The notes under the pieces: generated by a model
Told to the model about the DNA's origin: nothing
The model's input: the letters and a program-made list of their open reading frames with translations, nothing else
Databases searched by the model: none
Shown here: positions 62,042 through 64,000 of the stretch, in pieces
How positions within the stretch are numbered: the stretch's first letter is position 1
Layout of the letters: every line of letters starts with the position of its first letter
DNA from: Corynebacterium ulcerans
GTDB lineage: Bacteria; Actinomycetota; Actinomycetes; Mycobacteriales; Mycobacteriaceae
NCBI RefSeq assembly: GCF_900187135.1
Contig: NZ_LT906443.1
Location: 2,170,001 to 2,234,000 of the forward strand
DNA length: 64,000 nucleotides
Reading direction: 5' to 3'
Program-made: the position numbers and the translations under genes

Positions 62042-62800
62042 ATGACTCAGAACATAGCCGGGCATGGCTTGATGGTATCCATGCGGGGAGTGAATAAGTA
62101 CTTCGATGATTTTCACGCTCTGCAGGACATCAATCTTGATGTGCCCAGAGGGCAAGTCGTGGTGGTCCTAGGCCCCTCAGGATCAGGAAAATCAACGCTT
62201 TGCCGTACCATCAACCGGCTCGAAACCATCGATGGCGGAGAAATTTTTATTGATGGACACAAACTACCGGAAGAAGGAAAACAGCTCGCAAAGTTGCGCT
62301 CCGAGGTCGGAATGGTGTTCCAACAATTCAACCTTTTCCCCCACAAGACGATCCGCGAGAATGTCACGCTGGGGCCGATCAACGTGAAAAAGATGGCTAA
62401 AAAAGACGCAAGCGCGTTGGCGATGCAGCTACTGGAACGCGTTGGGATTGCCAATCAAGCAGATAAATTTCCGGCTCAGCTTTCTGGCGGACAACAGCAA
62501 CGCGTCGCTATCGCAAGAGCACTTGCAATGAAGCCAAAAGTCATGCTTTTCGACGAACCCACCTCAGCCTTGGACCCCGAGATGGTTAACGAGGTTCTCG
62601 ATGTTATGGCTGATCTTGCGCGTGAGGGAATGACAATGATCTGTGTTACCCACGAGATGGGTTTTGCCCGAAAAGCCGCAGATCGAGTGCTTTTTATGGC
62701 AGACGGTCGCATCGTGGAGGATTCAGACCCGGAATCCTTCTTTGCCTCCCCGCAATCGGATCGAGCGAAGGATTTTCTTGGGAAAATCCTGTCCCATTAA
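62042..62800 (+). CDS. gluA: Glutamate ABC transporter ATP-binding protein GluA
   Basis: A 252-residue ABC ATPase of the polar amino acid (GlnQ/HisP) class. Walker A is GPSGSGKST, followed by [13 protein letters not shown] (Q-loop), signature [16 protein letters not shown], Walker [15 protein letters not shown] and the switch His in VTHEM. First gene of gluABC; the binding protein follows after 46 bases. It powers import of L-glutamate. Confidence 0.93.
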   Translation: MTQNIAGHGLMVSMRGVNKYFDDFHALQDINLDVPRGQVVVVLGPSGSGKSTLCRTINRLETIDGGEIFIDGHKLPEEGKQLAKLRSEVGMVFQQFNLFPHKTIRENVTLGPINVKKMAKKDASALAMQLLERVGIANQADKFPAQLSGGQQQRVAIARALAMKPKVMLFDEPTSALDPEMVNEVLDVMADLAREGMTMICVTHEMGFARKAADRVLFMADGRIVEDSDPESFFASPQSDRAKDFLGKILSH

Positions 62801-62846
62801 ACCTCTCGAGACCTTATATATCCCTCTAGCTTTAAGGAAAGAAACA

Positions 62847-63731
62847 ATGACACGCACGAACACTCGCATCATCGGAACCACAGTTGCAGCCACGTTGGCG
62901 CTTACTACTCTCTCGGCATGTGGCGGTAGTAGCGAAAGCGATGGTGCTGGCCTTCTGAGCCATATTGAATCTGGGAAGGTCACTCTGGGAACCAAGTTTG
63001 ATCAGCCCGGTTTGGGCATCAAAGAATCAAATGGGGAGATGTCTGGACTCGATGTAGATATCGCCCAGTACGTGGTCAATCACATCGCTGACGCCAAGGG
63101 CTGGAAGCACCCAGACGTGGAATGGCGAGAGACGCCCTCTGCACAGCGTGAGACTCTCATCCAGAACGGGGAAGTAGACCTTATTGCGGCCACGTACTCG
63201 ATTAACAAGAGTCGCGCAGAGTCCGTGAACTTTGGCGGCCCATACCTGCTTACTCATCAGGCATTGTTGGTGCGAAAAGACGACTCCGGAATCAAAGAAG
63301 TAAAAGACCTAGAGCACGGCAAGATCCTCTGTTCGGTTTCAGGTTCCACGCCCGCTCAAAAGGTGAAGGAATCCCTGCCGGGCGTGCAGCTTCAGGAATA
63401 CGATACCTATTCTTCCTGTGTGGAAGCCTTGCGCCAGGGCAACGTGGATGCGTTGACCACTGACGCAACAATCCTCAACGGCTATTCCCAACAAAACGAG
63501 GGATCGTTCAAGGTCGTAGAGATGTTTAAGGACGATCGCACTCCGTATACGGACGAGCACTACGGCATCGGTCTGAAAAAAGACGATACGGAAGCTACCA
63601 AGGCCGTGAACGAGGCCCTGGATCAGCTTAATTCTTCTGGCGAATTTGAAAAGTTAGTCAAGAAGAACCTCGGGGATGCTGCCGCAGGCGTGACATCCGG
63701 TAAGCCTGGCGACCTCACGTTTATCAAGTAA
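62847..63731 (+). CDS. gluB: Glutamate-binding lipoprotein GluB
   Basis: A 294-residue binding lipoprotein with lipobox LSAC. The domain pattern DQPGLGIKESNGEMSGLDVDIAQYV, ETPSAQRETLIQNGEVDLIAATYS, VNFGGPYL and DTYSSCVEALRQGNVDALTTDATIL closely resembles C. glutamicum GluB. It captures glutamate outside the membrane. Start at ATG 62847 with AAGGAAAG upstream. A longer in-frame version would overlap gluA and is not supported. Confidence 0.94.
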   Translation: MTRTNTRIIGTTVAATLALTTLSACGGSSESDGAGLLSHIESGKVTLGTKFDQPGLGIKESNGEMSGLDVDIAQYVVNHIADAKGWKHPDVEWRETPSAQRETLIQNGEVDLIAATYSINKSRAESVNFGGPYLLTHQALLVRKDDSGIKEVKDLEHGKILCSVSGSTPAQKVKESLPGVQLQEYDTYSSCVEALRQGNVDALTTDATILNGYSQQNEGSFKVVEMFKDDRTPYTDEHYGIGLKKDDTEATKAVNEALDQLNSSGEFEKLVKKNLGDAAAGVTSGKPGDLTFIK

Positions 63732-63767
63732 CGATCCTTTTTCCTTAACTAGGAAGGCATAACTTCA

Positions 63768-64000
63768 TGGACGCCATGTGGTCCCAGCTATGGCCAGCTA
63801 TTTTTCCCGCATTTTGGGTCACCATTAAGCTCACCGTGCTCGCAGCCATTGGAGCGATGTTGGGTGGGACTCTGCTTACTGCTATGCGGGTATCGCCCGT
63901 GCGTATTCTCCGCACGCTGGCCACACTGTATGTAAACACAGTGCGCAATACACCTCTGACTTTGGTCGTTCTCTTCTGTTCTTTCGGGCTCTACCAAACT
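63768..64000 (+). CDS. gluC: Glutamate ABC transporter permease GluC (5' part)
   Basis: The first 77 codons of a permease run to the window edge: MDAMWSQLWPAIFPAFWVTI, then a transmembrane helix (KLTVLAAIGAMLGGTLLTAM) and the family segment YVNTVRNTPLTLVVLF. This is the HisM/GlnP-type polar amino acid permease pattern. AGGAAGG precedes the ATG. It continues the gluAB operon. Confidence 0.9.

Overview
The window reads as chromosomal DNA of a Corynebacterium of the diphtheriae group, most likely C. ulcerans or C. pseudotuberculosis. Three things point there. The core gene order (cspB - sepH - serC - gltA - fkpA - accD3 - echA6-like - mctBC, then cobF - mrx1 - folA/thyA - cysQ - lhr - nei - pgi - chorismate mutase - pcrA - M23 peptidase - perM - purNH) follows corynebacteria and, in part, the Rv0871-Rv0957 segment of Mycobacterium. 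There is a lipoprotein Cu/Zn superoxide dismutase (sodC), which as I recall marks C. ulcerans/pseudotuberculosis rather than C. diphtheriae. DtxR-type operators and many GTG/TTG or apparently leaderless starts are also present. The species call is inference.

Layout. 0-9.7 kb: cold-shock protein, conserved actinobacterial proteins (DUF2771, DUF3027, DUF6928), a secreted cyclotransferase, a purine permease, an RNA methyltransferase, the division protein SepH and SerC. 9.7-19.2 kb: carbon metabolism (citrate synthase, FKBP prolyl isomerase, AccD3, an aldo/keto reductase, a crotonase-fold protein and the acetate/pyruvate importer MctBC). 19.3-23.3 kb: envelope and secreted proteins (SxxK protein, Tat-exported DUF1906 protein, CPA2 antiporter, Ltp lipoprotein). 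23.7-34.4 kb: the stand-out locus. A minus-strand five-gene, translationally coupled operon (VioC-like Fe(II)/2OG oxygenase, SbnB-like dehydrogenase, fold-III PLP decarboxylase, SbnA-like synthase, MATE exporter) faces a four-gene plus-strand ABC importer of the peptide/nickel/opine type. Two DtxR-like boxes lie in the 189-bp divergent promoter region. The simplest reading is an iron-controlled system that makes, exports and re-imports a small diaminopropionate-derived metallophore, with no NRPS or NIS synthetase nearby.

34.4-39.4 kb: accessory DNA ending at the 3' side of tRNA-Arg(CCT). It holds two large palindromes, a secreted protein, several small unknown genes, and at least two reading frames that look frameshifted. 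39.6-64 kb: housekeeping genes again (cobF, mycoredoxin, folate/thymidylate genes, cysQ, Lhr helicase, two DNA glycosylases, pgi, a succinate-semialdehyde dehydrogenase-like enzyme, chorismate mutase, PcrA/UvrD1, a secreted M23 peptidase, PerM, purN-purH). The window ends inside gluC of a gluABC glutamate-uptake operon.

Regulation. gltA, mctBC and gluABC share G-tract motifs resembling tandem RamA sites. The first two also share a RamB-like motif, and gluA has a near-consensus GlxR/CRP-type site. No rRNA, CRISPR array, insertion sequence or complete prophage was seen.
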